DNA from: Flavobacteriaceae bacterium
GTDB lineage: Bacteria > Bacteroidota > Bacteroidia > Flavobacteriales > Flavobacteriaceae
Assembly: GCA_947371275.1 (NCBI GenBank)
Contig: CANBOV010000004.1
Coordinates: 1 to 59,654 of the forward strand
Direction of reading: 5' to 3'
Length of the DNA: 59,654 bases
Positions within the stretch are counted from its first letter, which is position 1, and every line of letters starts with the position of its first letter. Under the pieces are notes generated by a model. The model saw only the letters and a program-made list of their open reading frames with translations. It did not search any database and was not told the DNA's origin. Both the position numbers and the translations under genes were made by a program. Of the stretch, positions 34,466 to 43,961 are shown piece after piece.

Positions 34466-35341
34466 ATGGGCTCTCAAGAAGAAATAAAAATAGAAACTGA
34501 TTTTACCTTAATTCGCTTTCAAAACGATGAAAACGAAAACTTTCATATAAAAAAACACATTCAACAAGGACTTATTCAATTCCATTTTGGCATTAAAGGC
34601 AAGGCAAAATTTATTTTCAATCAAGGAAATTACGCCTTAGATTTAAATGAGGAAAAGTCATTGTTATTCTATAATCCCCAAAAAGAATTGCCTTTGGATT
34701 TAGAGTTAACCCCTAATTCTTGGGTGATTTCAGTGATAGTTTCTATCCAAAAATTCCATTCGCTATTTTCTTCTGAAGCAAACCATATCCCTTTTTTAAG
34801 TCCAGAAAACAATGATAAAAAATATTATAAAGAAGAAAACATAAGTCCATCAATGGCCATTGTCTTAAGTCAAATATTCCATTATACTCTTAATCCTTCT
34901 ATTAAAAATTTATATTATAAAGGTAAAGGGTATGAATTATTAAGTTTGTATTTCAATCGAAATGAAGACCCAAATGCTGAACAATGTCCTTTTTTAATTG
35001 ATGAAGACAATGTGTTGAAAATTAAGAAAGCCAAAGAAATAATGATTGCTAATATGGCCGAACCACCCGGTTTGGAAGAACTTTCAGAACAAGTAGGTTT
35101 GAACCTAAAAAAACTAAAAATAGGATTTAAACAAATATATGGTGATACCGTTTATGGATTTCTTTTCGATTATAAAATGGATTACGCAAGACGATTACTA
35201 GATTCTGGGACCTACAATGTCAATGAAGTGGGACTAAAAATTGGATATAGCACCGGTAGCCATTTTATTGCTGCTTTCAAAAAGAAATTTGCCACTACAC
35301 CCAAAAAATACTTAATGTCTATCAATCAAAACATTCTTTAA
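34466..35341 (+). CDS. AraC-family transcriptional regulator (PchR-like)
   Basis: 291 residues. The N-terminal ~170 residues form a beta-rich sensing domain resembling PchR-type regulators. The C-terminal ~95 residues hold two helix-turn-helix units (GLEELSEQVGLNLKKLKIGF and NVNEVGLKIGYSTGSHFIAAFKKKF) and the AraC signature ending TPKKYL. It is divergent from the electron-transfer module and directly upstream of hemH, so it may control either or both. Whether its ligand is iron, heme or something else cannot be told from sequence. Confidence 0.9.
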   Translation: MGSQEEIKIETDFTLIRFQNDENENFHIKKHIQQGLIQFHFGIKGKAKFIFNQGNYALDLNEEKSLLFYNPQKELPLDLELTPNSWVISVIVSIQKFHSLFSSEANHIPFLSPENNDKKYYKEENISPSMAIVLSQIFHYTLNPSIKNLYYKGKGYELLSLYFNRNEDPNAEQCPFLIDEDNVLKIKKAKEIMIANMAEPPGLEELSEQVGLNLKKLKIGFKQIYGDTVYGFLFDYKMDYARRLLDSGTYNVNEVGLKIGYSTGSHFIAAFKKKFATTPKKYLMSINQNIL

Positions 35342-35438
35342 TATTAATCTGACAGTAAGAAGTGTCAACAAATCAACAAGGTTATACCCCCATTAAAAAG
35401 AAGTTTCATTACTTTTATAAAAAATTTAAAATTGCCCA

Positions 35439-36455
35439 ATGAAAGGAGTATTATTAGTCAATCTAGGTTCGCCTGAAAGCCCAACCGCCAAAGATGTGAA
35501 GCCCTATTTAGATGAGTTTTTAATGGATAAATACGTAATTGACGTGCCGTTTTTATTGCGTGCCCTGTTAGTTCGCGGCATCATTTTACAAACCCGTCCT
35601 AAGAAATCTGCCGAAGCCTACGAAAAAATATGGACTACAGAAGGTTCTCCTTTGGTGGTGATATCTAAAAAAATGCACAAAAAAGTGGCTAAACTAACCC
35701 ATTTACCCGTCGCATTAGCGATGCGATATGGTTCAATGAACATTCACAAAGGATTACAAGAATTAAAAGAAAAAGGGGTCACAGAAGTGATGTTGTTAGC
35801 ATTATATCCGCAATATGCTATGGCTTCTACCACTACTATATGGGAACTTGCCAATGATTTGCAAAAAGTACATTTCCCAGAAATGACCATCACCAAAGTA
35901 CCTGCCTTTTATAACAAACCCGATTTTATTAATACACTTGCTAATTCTATTAAAAAGCACCTAGAAAGTTTTGACTATGATCACTTACTGTTTTCCTATC
36001 ACGGAATTCCAAAACGACACATCCGCAAAACTGATGTAACCAAATCACATTGCACCATTGACAATAAATGTTGTGTGACCGCTTCTCCGGCTCATGAATT
36101 TTGTTACCGACACCAATGTTATGAAACCACGAGACAAGTAGTAGAATTATTAGGTATCCCCGAAGGAAAATACAGCCAAACATTCCAATCTCGTTTAGCC
36201 GGAGATAAATGGCTCACCCCTTATACCGATTTTGAAATCAATAAAATGCCGAGTCAAGGAATCAAAAAATTAGCCGTTGTAACCCCCGCTTTTGTATCTG
36301 ATTGTCTAGAAACTCTTGAAGAAATTGCCATGCGAGCCAATGAAGAGTTTATTGAAAATGGAGGAAAAGAGTTCTTTGCTGTTCCTTGTCTAAATGACGA
36401 AGATGAATGGTGCCAAGTAGTGGCTAATTGGGTGAATGATTGGAGTAAATCATAA
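35439..36455 (+). CDS. hemH: Ferrochelatase
   Basis: Inserts Fe2+ into protoporphyrin IX to make heme. Starts GVLLVNLGSPESPT, with the active-site histidine in LLFSYHGIPKRHI and the conserved TFQSRLAGDKWLTPYT segment. A Cys-containing stretch (CTIDNKCCVTAS...CYRHQC) lies between them; such Cys occur in some ferrochelatases with a [2Fe-2S] cluster, but at other positions. 338 residues. It completes the heme pathway with HemJ just downstream. Confidence 0.95.
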   Translation: MKGVLLVNLGSPESPTAKDVKPYLDEFLMDKYVIDVPFLLRALLVRGIILQTRPKKSAEAYEKIWTTEGSPLVVISKKMHKKVAKLTHLPVALAMRYGSMNIHKGLQELKEKGVTEVMLLALYPQYAMASTTTIWELANDLQKVHFPEMTITKVPAFYNKPDFINTLANSIKKHLESFDYDHLLFSYHGIPKRHIRKTDVTKSHCTIDNKCCVTASPAHEFCYRHQCYETTRQVVELLGIPEGKYSQTFQSRLAGDKWLTPYTDFEINKMPSQGIKKLAVVTPAFVSDCLETLEEIAMRANEEFIENGGKEFFAVPCLNDEDEWCQVVANWVNDWSKS

Positions 36456-36467
36456 AACTATTGCTGT

Positions 36468-37004
36468 ATGTACGATTATATAAAATCCCTGCACCTAATC
36501 TTTGTCATCACTTGGTTTGCAGGCCTGTTTTATATTGTTCGCTTGTTTGTATACCAAATTGAAGCAAACGATAAACCATCACCAGAAAAAGAAATTCTTT
36601 TACAACAATACAAAATTATGACCTACCGTTTGTGGTATATCATCACATGGCCTAGTGCTATTTTAGCGAGCATCTTTGCATTTGTTTTGCTATATCTCAT
36701 GCCTGCTTGGCTGCAAATGCCATGGATGCAAGTTAAATTGTGCTTTATTGTATTGCTTTTTGTCTATCACATTAAATGTCATCAAATGTATAACCAACTG
36801 CAAAACGACCAGTTCAAACATTCTTCCAATTTTATGCGCTTGTGGAATGAAGGAGCCACCATTATTCTGTTTGCTGTGGTATTTTTAGTAATTCTAAAAA
36901 ATGCCTTCAATTGGGTATATGGAGTTATCGGCATCATTTTGTTTTCAGTTTTAATAATGCTTGGTTTCAAATTTTACAAACAACTTCGAGAAAAGAATAA
37001 GTAG
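36468..37004 (+). CDS. hemJ: HemJ-type protoporphyrinogen IX oxidase
   Basis: 178-residue membrane protein with four to five helices. It begins MYDYIKSLHLIFVITWFAGLFY with His9 and Arg25, and has Lys90 in WMQVKLC, in positions typical of HemJ. It oxidises protoporphyrinogen IX to protoporphyrin IX, the step between HemF and HemH. No hemG or hemY gene appears in the window. Twelve bases after hemH. Some databases label such proteins CopD-family; the neighbourhood decides for HemJ. Confidence 0.88.
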   Translation: MYDYIKSLHLIFVITWFAGLFYIVRLFVYQIEANDKPSPEKEILLQQYKIMTYRLWYIITWPSAILASIFAFVLLYLMPAWLQMPWMQVKLCFIVLLFVYHIKCHQMYNQLQNDQFKHSSNFMRLWNEGATIILFAVVFLVILKNAFNWVYGVIGIILFSVLIMLGFKFYKQLREKNK

Positions 37005-37032
37005 TAATTACTATTCCCTAAAAACAAAAAAA

Positions 37033-38502
37033 ATGATACGGGGTTTCAAAATGTCAATGTTGTCACTCAGAATAAGGATTTTCCTGTCGATGATTATATT
37101 GATTGTAATCGCTTCCGTTTTAATGGCGTCCATCTCAATTATTCAGTTCAAAAATGAAGCCAAAGAATACCATCAGGAACGCTTGGACAGAAAAGAAAAT
37201 GCCATAAAAGAACATATCAACTATGTGCTTTCTACCACAACCTACCCTCTAACTCAAGCCAATTTACCCTTAATTTTTAAGGACAAAATTCACGAATTGG
37301 CAGACATTCATAATGTAGACATCAATATATATTCGCTCAAAGGGAAACTGCTTAAATCCTCCAAAGCTACTTTCTCCGTTGACAAAGTTGCACCCCCTAT
37401 TCCAAAATACATAATCAGCTTGGTAGAGTCTTCTGTAGAAAAAAGATACGTTGATATCAAAAATGTAAACGGAACTAAAAACCGCTCTTCTTATAGCCAA
37501 ATTAAAGATGATAAATTTAAACCCCTAGGTATATTAAACATTCCTTATGTCGAAGATGATGGTTTTTATGAAAATGAATTACAACAGTTTTTATTGCGGC
37601 TGAGCCAAGTATACTCGTTCATGTTAATAGTAGCTTTTGCATTGGCCTACTTTCTTTCTACCTACATCACCAAATCATTAAAAACAATTTCTGATAAAAT
37701 CAATGAAACTAGTCTGAATCAAAAGAATGAAAAAATTGTTATAGAAGCCAATAGCAAAGAAATCAATTTGCTGATTAATGCCTATAACGGAATGGTGAAT
37801 AAATTAGAAGAAAGCGCAGCTAAATTAGCACAAAGCGAGCGGGAACAAGCCTGGAGAGAAATGGCTAAACAAGTAGCACACGAAATCAAAAATCCGCTAA
37901 CTCCCATGCGATTAACCGTTCAAAGTTTCCAACGTAAATTTGACCCAAATGACCCCGAATTAAAACAAAAACTTAATGATTATTCCAAAACATTGATTCA
38001 GCAAATAGATACCATGAGCGCGGTAGCCTCAGCCTTTTCTAATTTTGCTTCAATGCCGGCTCAACAAAATGAAACGCTCAACGTTGTCCAAGTGGTAGAA
38101 TTAGCTTTGGATATCTTTAACGAAGATTTCATCCTATTCGAAAGCAGTAGTAATTTCATTGTCACTAAACTCGACCGTACTCAATTAATCAGAATTATTA
38201 CCAATTTAGTAAAAAATGCTATTCAATCTATACCCGAAGAACAGGAGGAGAAACTAGTTTTGGTTACTGTAAATGAAGTAGAGGACAGTGTCATTATAAG
38301 AGTTAAAGACAACGGAATTGGTATTGAACCTGAACATACAGAACATGTCTTTGAGCCTAAATTTACCACCAAAACTAGCGGAATGGGCTTAGGACTTGGA
38401 ATCATCAAAAACATTATCGAAAATTACAAAGGAACTATTACATTTGAAACCGAACAGGGAAATGGTTCTACTTTTATAGTAACGCTTCCCATTCTTAAAT
38501 AA
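37033..38502 (+). CDS. Sensor histidine kinase
   Basis: 489 residues from ATG 37033, 28 bases after hemJ. First membrane helix near residues 12-35, an extracytoplasmic sensor of ~150 residues, second helix near residues 195-215 (YSFMLIVAFALAYFLSTYI), then HAMP. The phosphorylated His lies in AKQVAHEIKNPLTPM. The ATPase part has the N box NLVKNAIQSIP, DNGIGIEPE and GMGLGLGIIKNII. The NPLTPMRL motif is of NtrY type. No response regulator gene is adjacent, so the partner is elsewhere. Alternative start at 37051; longer frames overlap hemJ. Confidence 0.9.
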   Translation: MIRGFKMSMLSLRIRIFLSMIILIVIASVLMASISIIQFKNEAKEYHQERLDRKENAIKEHINYVLSTTTYPLTQANLPLIFKDKIHELADIHNVDINIYSLKGKLLKSSKATFSVDKVAPPIPKYIISLVESSVEKRYVDIKNVNGTKNRSSYSQIKDDKFKPLGILNIPYVEDDGFYENELQQFLLRLSQVYSFMLIVAFALAYFLSTYITKSLKTISDKINETSLNQKNEKIVIEANSKEINLLINAYNGMVNKLEESAAKLAQSEREQAWREMAKQVAHEIKNPLTPMRLTVQSFQRKFDPNDPELKQKLNDYSKTLIQQIDTMSAVASAFSNFASMPAQQNETLNVVQVVELALDIFNEDFILFESSSNFIVTKLDRTQLIRIITNLVKNAIQSIPEEQEEKLVLVTVNEVEDSVIIRVKDNGIGIEPEHTEHVFEPKFTTKTSGMGLGLGIIKNIIENYKGTITFETEQGNGSTFIVTLPILK

Positions 38503-38508
38503 AAAACT

Positions 38509-39291
38509 ATGAACTTCGAAAACATTCTGGTAGCTATTGAAAGCGGAATTGGTCAAATCACAATAAATCGCCCCTCTAAATTAAATGCCCTAAACGTAGC
38601 AACGATTAAAGAATTACATGACGCATTAGAAAAATTAGATAATGATGAAACCGTTAGGGTTATCATAGTAACGGGTGAAGGGGAAAAAGCATTCGTCGCT
38701 GGAGCTGATATTTCCGAATTTGCCCATTTCTCAATAGAAGAAGGAGCCCAATTAGCCGCTCAAGGGCAAGAACGTCTATTCGATTTTGTCGAAAATTTAA
38801 AAACCCCCACCATAGCAGCCGTAAACGGATTTGCTTTAGGCGGCGGACTAGAACTAGCCATGGCGTGTCATTTTAGAATTGCATCCGATAATGCCAAAAT
38901 GGGATTGCCAGAAGTTTCTCTTGGGGTAATCCCAGGTTATGGAGGTACGCAGCGCCTTCCGCAATTAATAGGAAAAGGTCGTGCCATGGAAATGATAATG
39001 ACTGCGGGTATGATTTCTGCCGAAGAAGCATACCGCGCCGGATTAGTAAATCATGTAGTGCCACAAGCAGAACTAATCGACTTTACAAAAAACATTGCAC
39101 AGCGCATCATGAAAAACTCCCCTATGGCCATAGGAAAAGCGATAAAAGCGATCAACGCCAACTACAAAGATGGCGTGAACGGATTTGAAACTGAGATAAG
39201 AAACTTTGGAAAATGCTTTGGCACCGAAGACTTTAAGGAAGGAACTACCGCATTTTTAGAAAAGAGGAAAGCAACATTCAATGGCAAATAA
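38509..39291 (+). CDS. Enoyl-CoA hydratase (crotonase family)
   Basis: 260 residues. Catalytic glutamates are in GGGLELAMAC and GLPEVSLGVIPGYGGTQRLP; the oxyanion-hole segment AFVAGADISEF is also present. Hydrates enoyl-CoA in fatty acid or amino acid breakdown. The preserved pair of glutamates supports hydratase activity over other crotonase reactions, but the precise substrate is not clear. It lies six bases after the kinase gene and ends at a strong terminator. Confidence 0.92.
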   Translation: MNFENILVAIESGIGQITINRPSKLNALNVATIKELHDALEKLDNDETVRVIIVTGEGEKAFVAGADISEFAHFSIEEGAQLAAQGQERLFDFVENLKTPTIAAVNGFALGGGLELAMACHFRIASDNAKMGLPEVSLGVIPGYGGTQRLPQLIGKGRAMEMIMTAGMISAEEAYRAGLVNHVVPQAELIDFTKNIAQRIMKNSPMAIGKAIKAINANYKDGVNGFETEIRNFGKCFGTEDFKEGTTAFLEKRKATFNGK

Positions 39292-39327
39292 AAAAAGAGT
39301 CTTGTTACAAAAAACGAGACTCTTTTT
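39292..39327. terminator. Bidirectional terminator after the enoyl-CoA hydratase
   Basis: AAAGAGTCTTGTT and AACGAGACTCTTT pair over 13 positions with one T-G around a short A-rich loop, followed by a T run. It lies between convergent genes. Confidence 0.88.
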
Positions 39328-39972
39328 TTATCGTTCTCCATCCCATTCCGCATAAAACTGGGATAGGAAATGTTCCATGAAAAGATGTCGAGATTTTGCG
39401 ATTGTTCTACCAGTAGGCGTATTCATTTTATCTTTTAATAACAACAGTTTTTCGTAAAAATGATTGATTGTTGGCGACTCAGAATTCTTGTATGTCTCTT
39501 TGCTCATATGAAGGTTTGGCGCAATAGCCGGATTGTATAAAGGTCTATTTTTATACCCTCCATAGTTAAATGTTCGAGCAACACCTATGGCTCCAATAGC
39601 ATCAAGTCGATCTGCATCTTGCACTATTTCTAATTCTTTAGAATGAAATTGCTTTTCAAAATTACCTCCTTTAAAAGAGATGTTTTCAATTATATTAATT
39701 ACATGTGCTATCATTGCTTCCTCTACATTTTGAGTTTCTAAAAAACCTCTAGATATTAAAGGACCAATAGTTTCATCGCCATTATGAAATTTACTGTCTG
39801 CTATATCATGAAGCAAAGCTCCCAACTTAACAACCAGTAAATTACAATCTTCCTTTTCGGCAATTAAAAGCGAATTTTTATAAACACGTTCTATGTGAAA
39901 CCAGTCATGACCGCCTTCAGCATTTTCCAATTGTTGTTTAACAAAAAGTATGGTATTATCAATTACTGTCAT
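39328..39972 (-). CDS. HD-domain phosphohydrolase (YedJ-like)
   Basis: 214 residues with the HD metal site: His in GGHDWFHIERV, His-Asp in LLHDIADSKFH, and Asp in VQDADRLDAIGAIGVAR. The family hydrolyses phosphates such as nucleotides; the exact substrate is unknown. No signal or membrane helix. Starts about 48 bases beyond the stop of the desaturase on the same strand. Confidence 0.88.
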   Translation of the reverse strand: MTVIDNTILFVKQQLENAEGGHDWFHIERVYKNSLLIAEKEDCNLLVVKLGALLHDIADSKFHNGDETIGPLISRGFLETQNVEEAMIAHVINIIENISFKGGNFEKQFHSKELEIVQDADRLDAIGAIGVARTFNYGGYKNRPLYNPAIAPNLHMSKETYKNSESPTINHFYEKLLLLKDKMNTPTGRTIAKSRHLFMEHFLSQFYAEWDGER

Positions 39973-39986
39973 CTAGTTTAATTTAA

Positions 39987-40012
39987 AAATCCCTTCTAAA
40001 AAGAAAGGATTT
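39987..40012 (-). terminator. Hairpin after the desaturase gene
   Basis: On the minus strand AAATCCTTTCT and AGAAGGGATTT pair over 11 positions with one T-G, followed by TTAAATT. The T tract is weak, so some read-through into the HD-protein gene is possible. Confidence 0.6.
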
Positions 40013-40020
40013 AAGATATA

Positions 40021-41019
40021 TTATCGAATTAAAGCTGGCTGTACCCATGAGAATAATTTCTCTTCAGCTGGAACGACCATTCGCTCAGCAACTCTAGTCA
40101 TTCTTGCCGGTAATTTCAAAAGATAATCTCTCGCTTTCTCCGCTTCATCGCTAAGGCTAACCAATTTATCAATTTCCCACTTTACATTTAATTTATCTAA
40201 AATATCAACATAGTCAAGAGCGGTATAAACCCCGATGCGCTGTGCCGATTCTGAAAACTTTTCAAAGGCAGTGCCTATACTTTCTCCTGATTCACGAATC
40301 AAATTAGCCGGCATCGTTATTTTCTTCTTCATCATATACTCAAAAGCCAATAACATTTCACTAGGATCTATTTTGAAAATTCGAGTGACAAATTCACTAT
40401 AAGCTAAATGATGACGCATTTCGTCACCCGCTATAATTTTACAAATTTTAGAGAGTTTATTGTCTCCATACTTCTTAGCCAATTGCGCTACTCGATTATG
40501 AGAAACATAAGTTGCCAATTCCTGAAAACTAGTGAATACAAAATTCTTATAAGGATCTCTACCCGTTCCCGGGTCAAATCCGTCATTGATTAAATGATGT
40601 GTCGTTATTTCAACTTCACGCATGTTCACTCGCCCTGACAAATACAAATATTTATTAAGTAAATCCCCATGACGATTCTCTTCACCAGTCCATTGACGAA
40701 GCCATTTAGCCCAGCCGTTATCTCCATTTTCTCCCTTTTGATTAACCCCTTCTACATCCATCAACCAAGTCTCATAGGTAGGTAGCGCTTCTTCAGTAAT
40801 AGTATCACCAACCAAGGTAACCCAAAAATCATATGGTAGTTCTTTGGCGATTTCTCTTAACTCTTTTACTTCTTCAAAAAAAGTTTCTCCTTCTGAATTA
40901 GGCAATAAGTCACTAGGTTGCCAAATTTTTTCAACAGGTATTAAATATTGGTCAACAAAACTATTGACGTCTTTTTCCAAAAATTGCATGACTTCACGGC
41001 GCATATTTTTTTGAGGCAT
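40021..41019 (-). CDS. Acyl-ACP desaturase (fatty acid desaturase type 2)
   Basis: 332 residues of the soluble di-iron stearoyl-ACP desaturase family. Iron ligands are in ITEEALPTYE, TGEENRHGDLL and AGDEMRHHLAY. It introduces a double bond into acyl-ACP chains using O2 and ferredoxin. Four bases separate it from the plsC-type gene upstream, so it probably works with that acyltransferase in membrane lipid composition. Confidence 0.93.
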   Translation of the reverse strand: MPQKNMRREVMQFLEKDVNSFVDQYLIPVEKIWQPSDLLPNSEGETFFEEVKELREIAKELPYDFWVTLVGDTITEEALPTYETWLMDVEGVNQKGENGDNGWAKWLRQWTGEENRHGDLLNKYLYLSGRVNMREVEITTHHLINDGFDPGTGRDPYKNFVFTSFQELATYVSHNRVAQLAKKYGDNKLSKICKIIAGDEMRHHLAYSEFVTRIFKIDPSEMLLAFEYMMKKKITMPANLIRESGESIGTAFEKFSESAQRIGVYTALDYVDILDKLNVKWEIDKLVSLSDEAEKARDYLLKLPARMTRVAERMVVPAEEKLFSWVQPALIR

Positions 41020-41023
41020 TTTT

Positions 41024-41758
41024 TTAGTTTTTTATAGATTGTTTAACCGCTTGCTCCGTTTTTTCAATCAATTCTTCAAACGAAAAATCTTTTACGGCCA
41101 GGGGTTCATGAATAATAAATTGCAAACGATTACCCAATCCCATAGGAAAGGGTCCAAATTTAACCATTTTCCACGAATTATTAATGGTAATTGGCACAAC
41201 ATAAGCAGATGGTGCATATTTACATAGGATTTTTAGTCCGCTTTGTGCAAATTCTTTGGGATTTCCATCTTTACTTCGAGTTCCTTCTGGGAAAATAACA
41301 GCAGAACGTTTATGCATTTCAATATATTCTGACATCATTTTTATCAACGGAATGGCTTGCTTGGGGTCTTTTCTATCAATCAATATGGAGCCCCCATGAC
41401 GAAGGTTATATGAAACACTGGGAATACCTTTTCCTAATTCTTTTTTACTAACAAACTTGGCATGGTAACGACGTAAATACCAAATTATGCCTACTATATC
41501 ATACAAACTTTGGTGATTGGCCACAAAAATGATGGGAACATTAGTAGGCAGTATTTCTCTGTTTTCAAATACATAAGTTGTTCCCAATATAGTAGTGCAT
41601 TTGGTTAAAAAGAAATTGAGATAATCAACGCTTTTCTTGTGTGCTTCATAACCAAACACATTAAAACATACCCACTGTATTGGGTGAAAAATGACTAAGG
41701 TTAACCCAAAACACAAATAGAAAAGTACCGAGATTGGATAGGATATAAGTTTTTCCAT
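41024..41758 (-). CDS. plsC: 1-acyl-sn-glycerol-3-phosphate acyltransferase (PlsC family)
   Basis: 244 residues with an N-terminal membrane helix, the HX4D motif in VANHQSLYDIVG and the FPEGTRSKDG motif. Acylates lysophosphatidate to phosphatidate. It is the first gene of the plsC-desaturase pair and is divergent from recA. A second PlsC lies at 45532. Confidence 0.9.
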   Translation of the reverse strand: MEKLISYPISVLFYLCFGLTLVIFHPIQWVCFNVFGYEAHKKSVDYLNFFLTKCTTILGTTYVFENREILPTNVPIIFVANHQSLYDIVGIIWYLRRYHAKFVSKKELGKGIPSVSYNLRHGGSILIDRKDPKQAIPLIKMMSEYIEMHKRSAVIFPEGTRSKDGNPKEFAQSGLKILCKYAPSAYVVPITINNSWKMVKFGPFPMGLGNRLQFIIHEPLAVKDFSFEELIEKTEQAVKQSIKN

Positions 41759-41882
41759 AACGCAAAGTTAGAGGGCAAAAATAACAAATATATTTGTCTT
41801 ATAGATTGTTTATAATTCTTATAAAAGGTACTCTCTTCACATGAAAAAAAGACTTATTTTTATGCCACTAAATTTTTTAAAA

Positions 41883-42887
41883 ATGAGTTCAGAAAAAGAA
41901 GCGAAATTAAAAGCATTACAATTAACACTTGATAAATTAGACAAGGCATACGGCAAAGGCACCGTAATGAAAATGGGCGATAAAGCCGTAGAAGAAGTTG
42001 AAGTTATTGCTTCGGGCTCCCTTGGTCTTGATTTAGCTTTAGGGGTAAATGGATATCCAAAAGGAAGAATTATAGAAATATATGGTCCTGAATCCTCTGG
42101 AAAAACAACCTTAACTTTACATGCTATAGCCGAAGCTCAAAAAGCAGGTGGAATTGCTGCATTTATAGATGCAGAACATGCTTTTGACAGAAACTATGCA
42201 GAAAAATTAGGCGTTGATATTGAAAATTTAATCATATCTCAACCTGATAATGGAGAACAGGCCTTAGAAATTGCTGAGAACCTAATCCGTTCTGGTGCTA
42301 TTGATATCGTCGTGATTGACTCCGTAGCGGCCTTGACTCCCAAAAGCGAAATTGAAGGAGAGATGGGTGATTCAAAAATGGGATTACATGCTCGTTTAAT
42401 GTCGCAAGCGCTTAGAAAATTAACTGGCACTATCAGTAAAACGCATTGTACGGTTTTTTTCATCAACCAGTTAAGAGAGAAAATCGGTGTTATGTTTGGC
42501 AATCCCGAAACGACTACTGGAGGAAATGCTTTGAAATTTTATGCATCGGTTCGTTTAGATATTCGTCGTTCTTCACAAATTAAAGATGGTGAAAATGTTA
42601 TTGGAAACAGAACTAAAGTAAAAGTCGTCAAAAACAAAGTTGCTCCTCCATTCAAAACAGCCGAATTTGATATCATGTACGGCGAAGGCGTTTCAAAAAC
42701 AGGCGAAATACTTGACTTAGCAGTTGAATTTGAAATCATCAAAAAAGCTGGATCTTGGTTCAGTTACGGTGACACCAAATTAGGTCAAGGTCGAGATGCA
42801 GTGAAAGTCTTAATAAAAGACAATCCAGAGCTTGCTGATGAACTAGAACAAAAAATAAAAGATCTCATCAAGGAGAACAATGCATAA
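41883..42887 (+). CDS. recA: Recombinase RecA
   Basis: 334 residues, from the ATG at 41883 ([14 protein letters not shown]). It forms a filament on single-stranded DNA, promotes strand exchange and triggers repair responses. Walker A is GPESSGKTT, Walker B is [12 protein letters not shown], and the DNA-binding loop-2 area reads [18 protein letters not shown]. An upstream in-frame ATG at 41841 adds 14 residues that lack conservation and sits before a TATTTTTA box (41855-41862). I see no LexA-type box. Confidence 0.97.
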   Translation: MSSEKEAKLKALQLTLDKLDKAYGKGTVMKMGDKAVEEVEVIASGSLGLDLALGVNGYPKGRIIEIYGPESSGKTTLTLHAIAEAQKAGGIAAFIDAEHAFDRNYAEKLGVDIENLIISQPDNGEQALEIAENLIRSGAIDIVVIDSVAALTPKSEIEGEMGDSKMGLHARLMSQALRKLTGTISKTHCTVFFINQLREKIGVMFGNPETTTGGNALKFYASVRLDIRRSSQIKDGENVIGNRTKVKVVKNKVAPPFKTAEFDIMYGEGVSKTGEILDLAVEFEIIKKAGSWFSYGDTKLGQGRDAVKVLIKDNPELADELEQKIKDLIKENNA

Positions 42888-42892
42888 AAATT

Positions 42893-42919
42893 AAACCCGA
42901 ATAAATTTCGGGTTTTTTT
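42893..42919 (+). terminator. Terminator after recA
   Basis: AAACCCGAA and TTCGGGTTT pair perfectly around a five-base loop, followed by a run of T. It begins six bases after the recA stop. Confidence 0.9.
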
Positions 42920-42977
42920 GTACCTTAACGCAACCTTTTCATTAGAAATTCATCCTTATTTTAAATATAATACCATC

Positions 42978-43388
42978 ATGAAAAAAATTATCCCTCTTAT
43001 CGCATTATTTCTCTTTCTTAATTCTTGTTCAACCGAAAATCAGCCTTCTTATTCTCTAGTATTCCTTCCAATAGAAAGTGTCGATATCCCCACTGAATTT
43101 ACCTTAGGAGAAACCTATCCTATCACCGTGCATTATAACCTACCTACAACCTGCCATTATTTCAATAATTTGTATTATAAAAAATCTTTAAACACTCGAA
43201 CCATTGCGATTGAAAGTGCCGTTGAAAACAGAAGTGATTGCCATACCTTAAGTGCTGCAGATGCCATTGATAGTTATACATTTAATTTTGATGTAACAAG
43301 CAATGGCTCTTACATCTTTAAATTTTACCAAGGCAAAGACAATACGGGTAATGATATTTATTTACAATATGAAGTGCCTGTTAACTAG
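42978..43388 (+). CDS. Small lipoprotein of unknown function
   Basis: 136 residues from ATG 42978 with signal MKKIIPLIALFLFLNSC (lipobox Cys17). The mature domain is probably a beta sandwich (EFTLGETYPITVHYNLP...GSYIFKFYQGKD) and has two Cys that could form a disulfide (TTCHYFN and RSDCHTL). No known family is recognised. It is 21 bases before the sigma-factor gene, so it may be part of the same unit. Confidence 0.75.
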   Translation: MKKIIPLIALFLFLNSCSTENQPSYSLVFLPIESVDIPTEFTLGETYPITVHYNLPTTCHYFNNLYYKKSLNTRTIAIESAVENRSDCHTLSAADAIDSYTFNFDVTSNGSYIFKFYQGKDNTGNDIYLQYEVPVN

Positions 43389-43409
43389 CCTTTAATCAAT
43401 TTTTGAAAC

Positions 43410-43961
43410 TTGGATTTAAAACAACTCATAAATGATTGCAAAAATAAGGATCGGAAAGCACAAGAACAGTTGTATCAATTATACGCCAAAAAACTGTTTG
43501 CTGTTTGCCTTAAATATTCACGCAATTATAGTGAGGCCCAAGACCATTTACAAGATGGCTTTCTAATTGTTTTCCAAAAAATAGAACAATTTTCATTTAA
43601 AGGTTCGTTTGAAGGATGGTTAAAACGCATAATCATAAACTATGTTTTACAACAGTATCGAAATCAACCTTTTTTAAGTTTGGTGGATGAAAACGTAGAA
43701 GAGATTTGCGAAATCGAACTAGACGATGAAAGTATATCATTAGATTATCTATTAACTATCATTCAAGAATTGCCCGATCGATATCGATTAGTATTTAACC
43801 TCTATGTTCTTGATGAATTTTCGCATCAAGAAATAGCCGAAATGCTTTCCATAAACATAGGGACCTCAAAATCAAATTTGGCCCGAGCCAGAATGATTTT
43901 AAAAAACAAAATTGAACAACAAAAAACCGAAGTAAATAAAATTTTTCCTTCTGCAAAATGA
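43410..43961 (+). CDS. ECF RNA polymerase sigma factor
   Basis: 183 residues. Sigma region 2 is FAVCLKYSRNYSEAQDHLQDGFLIVFQKI with FKGSFEGWLKRI after it. Region 4 is LPDRYRLVFNLYVLDEFSHQEIAEML with GTSKSNLARAR. The start is TTG at 43410: no ATG precedes the conserved N-terminus MDLKQLINDC in frame. It overlaps the next gene by four bases (ATGA), so it is coupled to the protein likely to control it. Confidence 0.9.
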   Translation: MDLKQLINDCKNKDRKAQEQLYQLYAKKLFAVCLKYSRNYSEAQDHLQDGFLIVFQKIEQFSFKGSFEGWLKRIIINYVLQQYRNQPFLSLVDENVEEICEIELDDESISLDYLLTIIQELPDRYRLVFNLYVLDEFSHQEIAEMLSINIGTSKSNLARARMILKNKIEQQKTEVNKIFPSAK

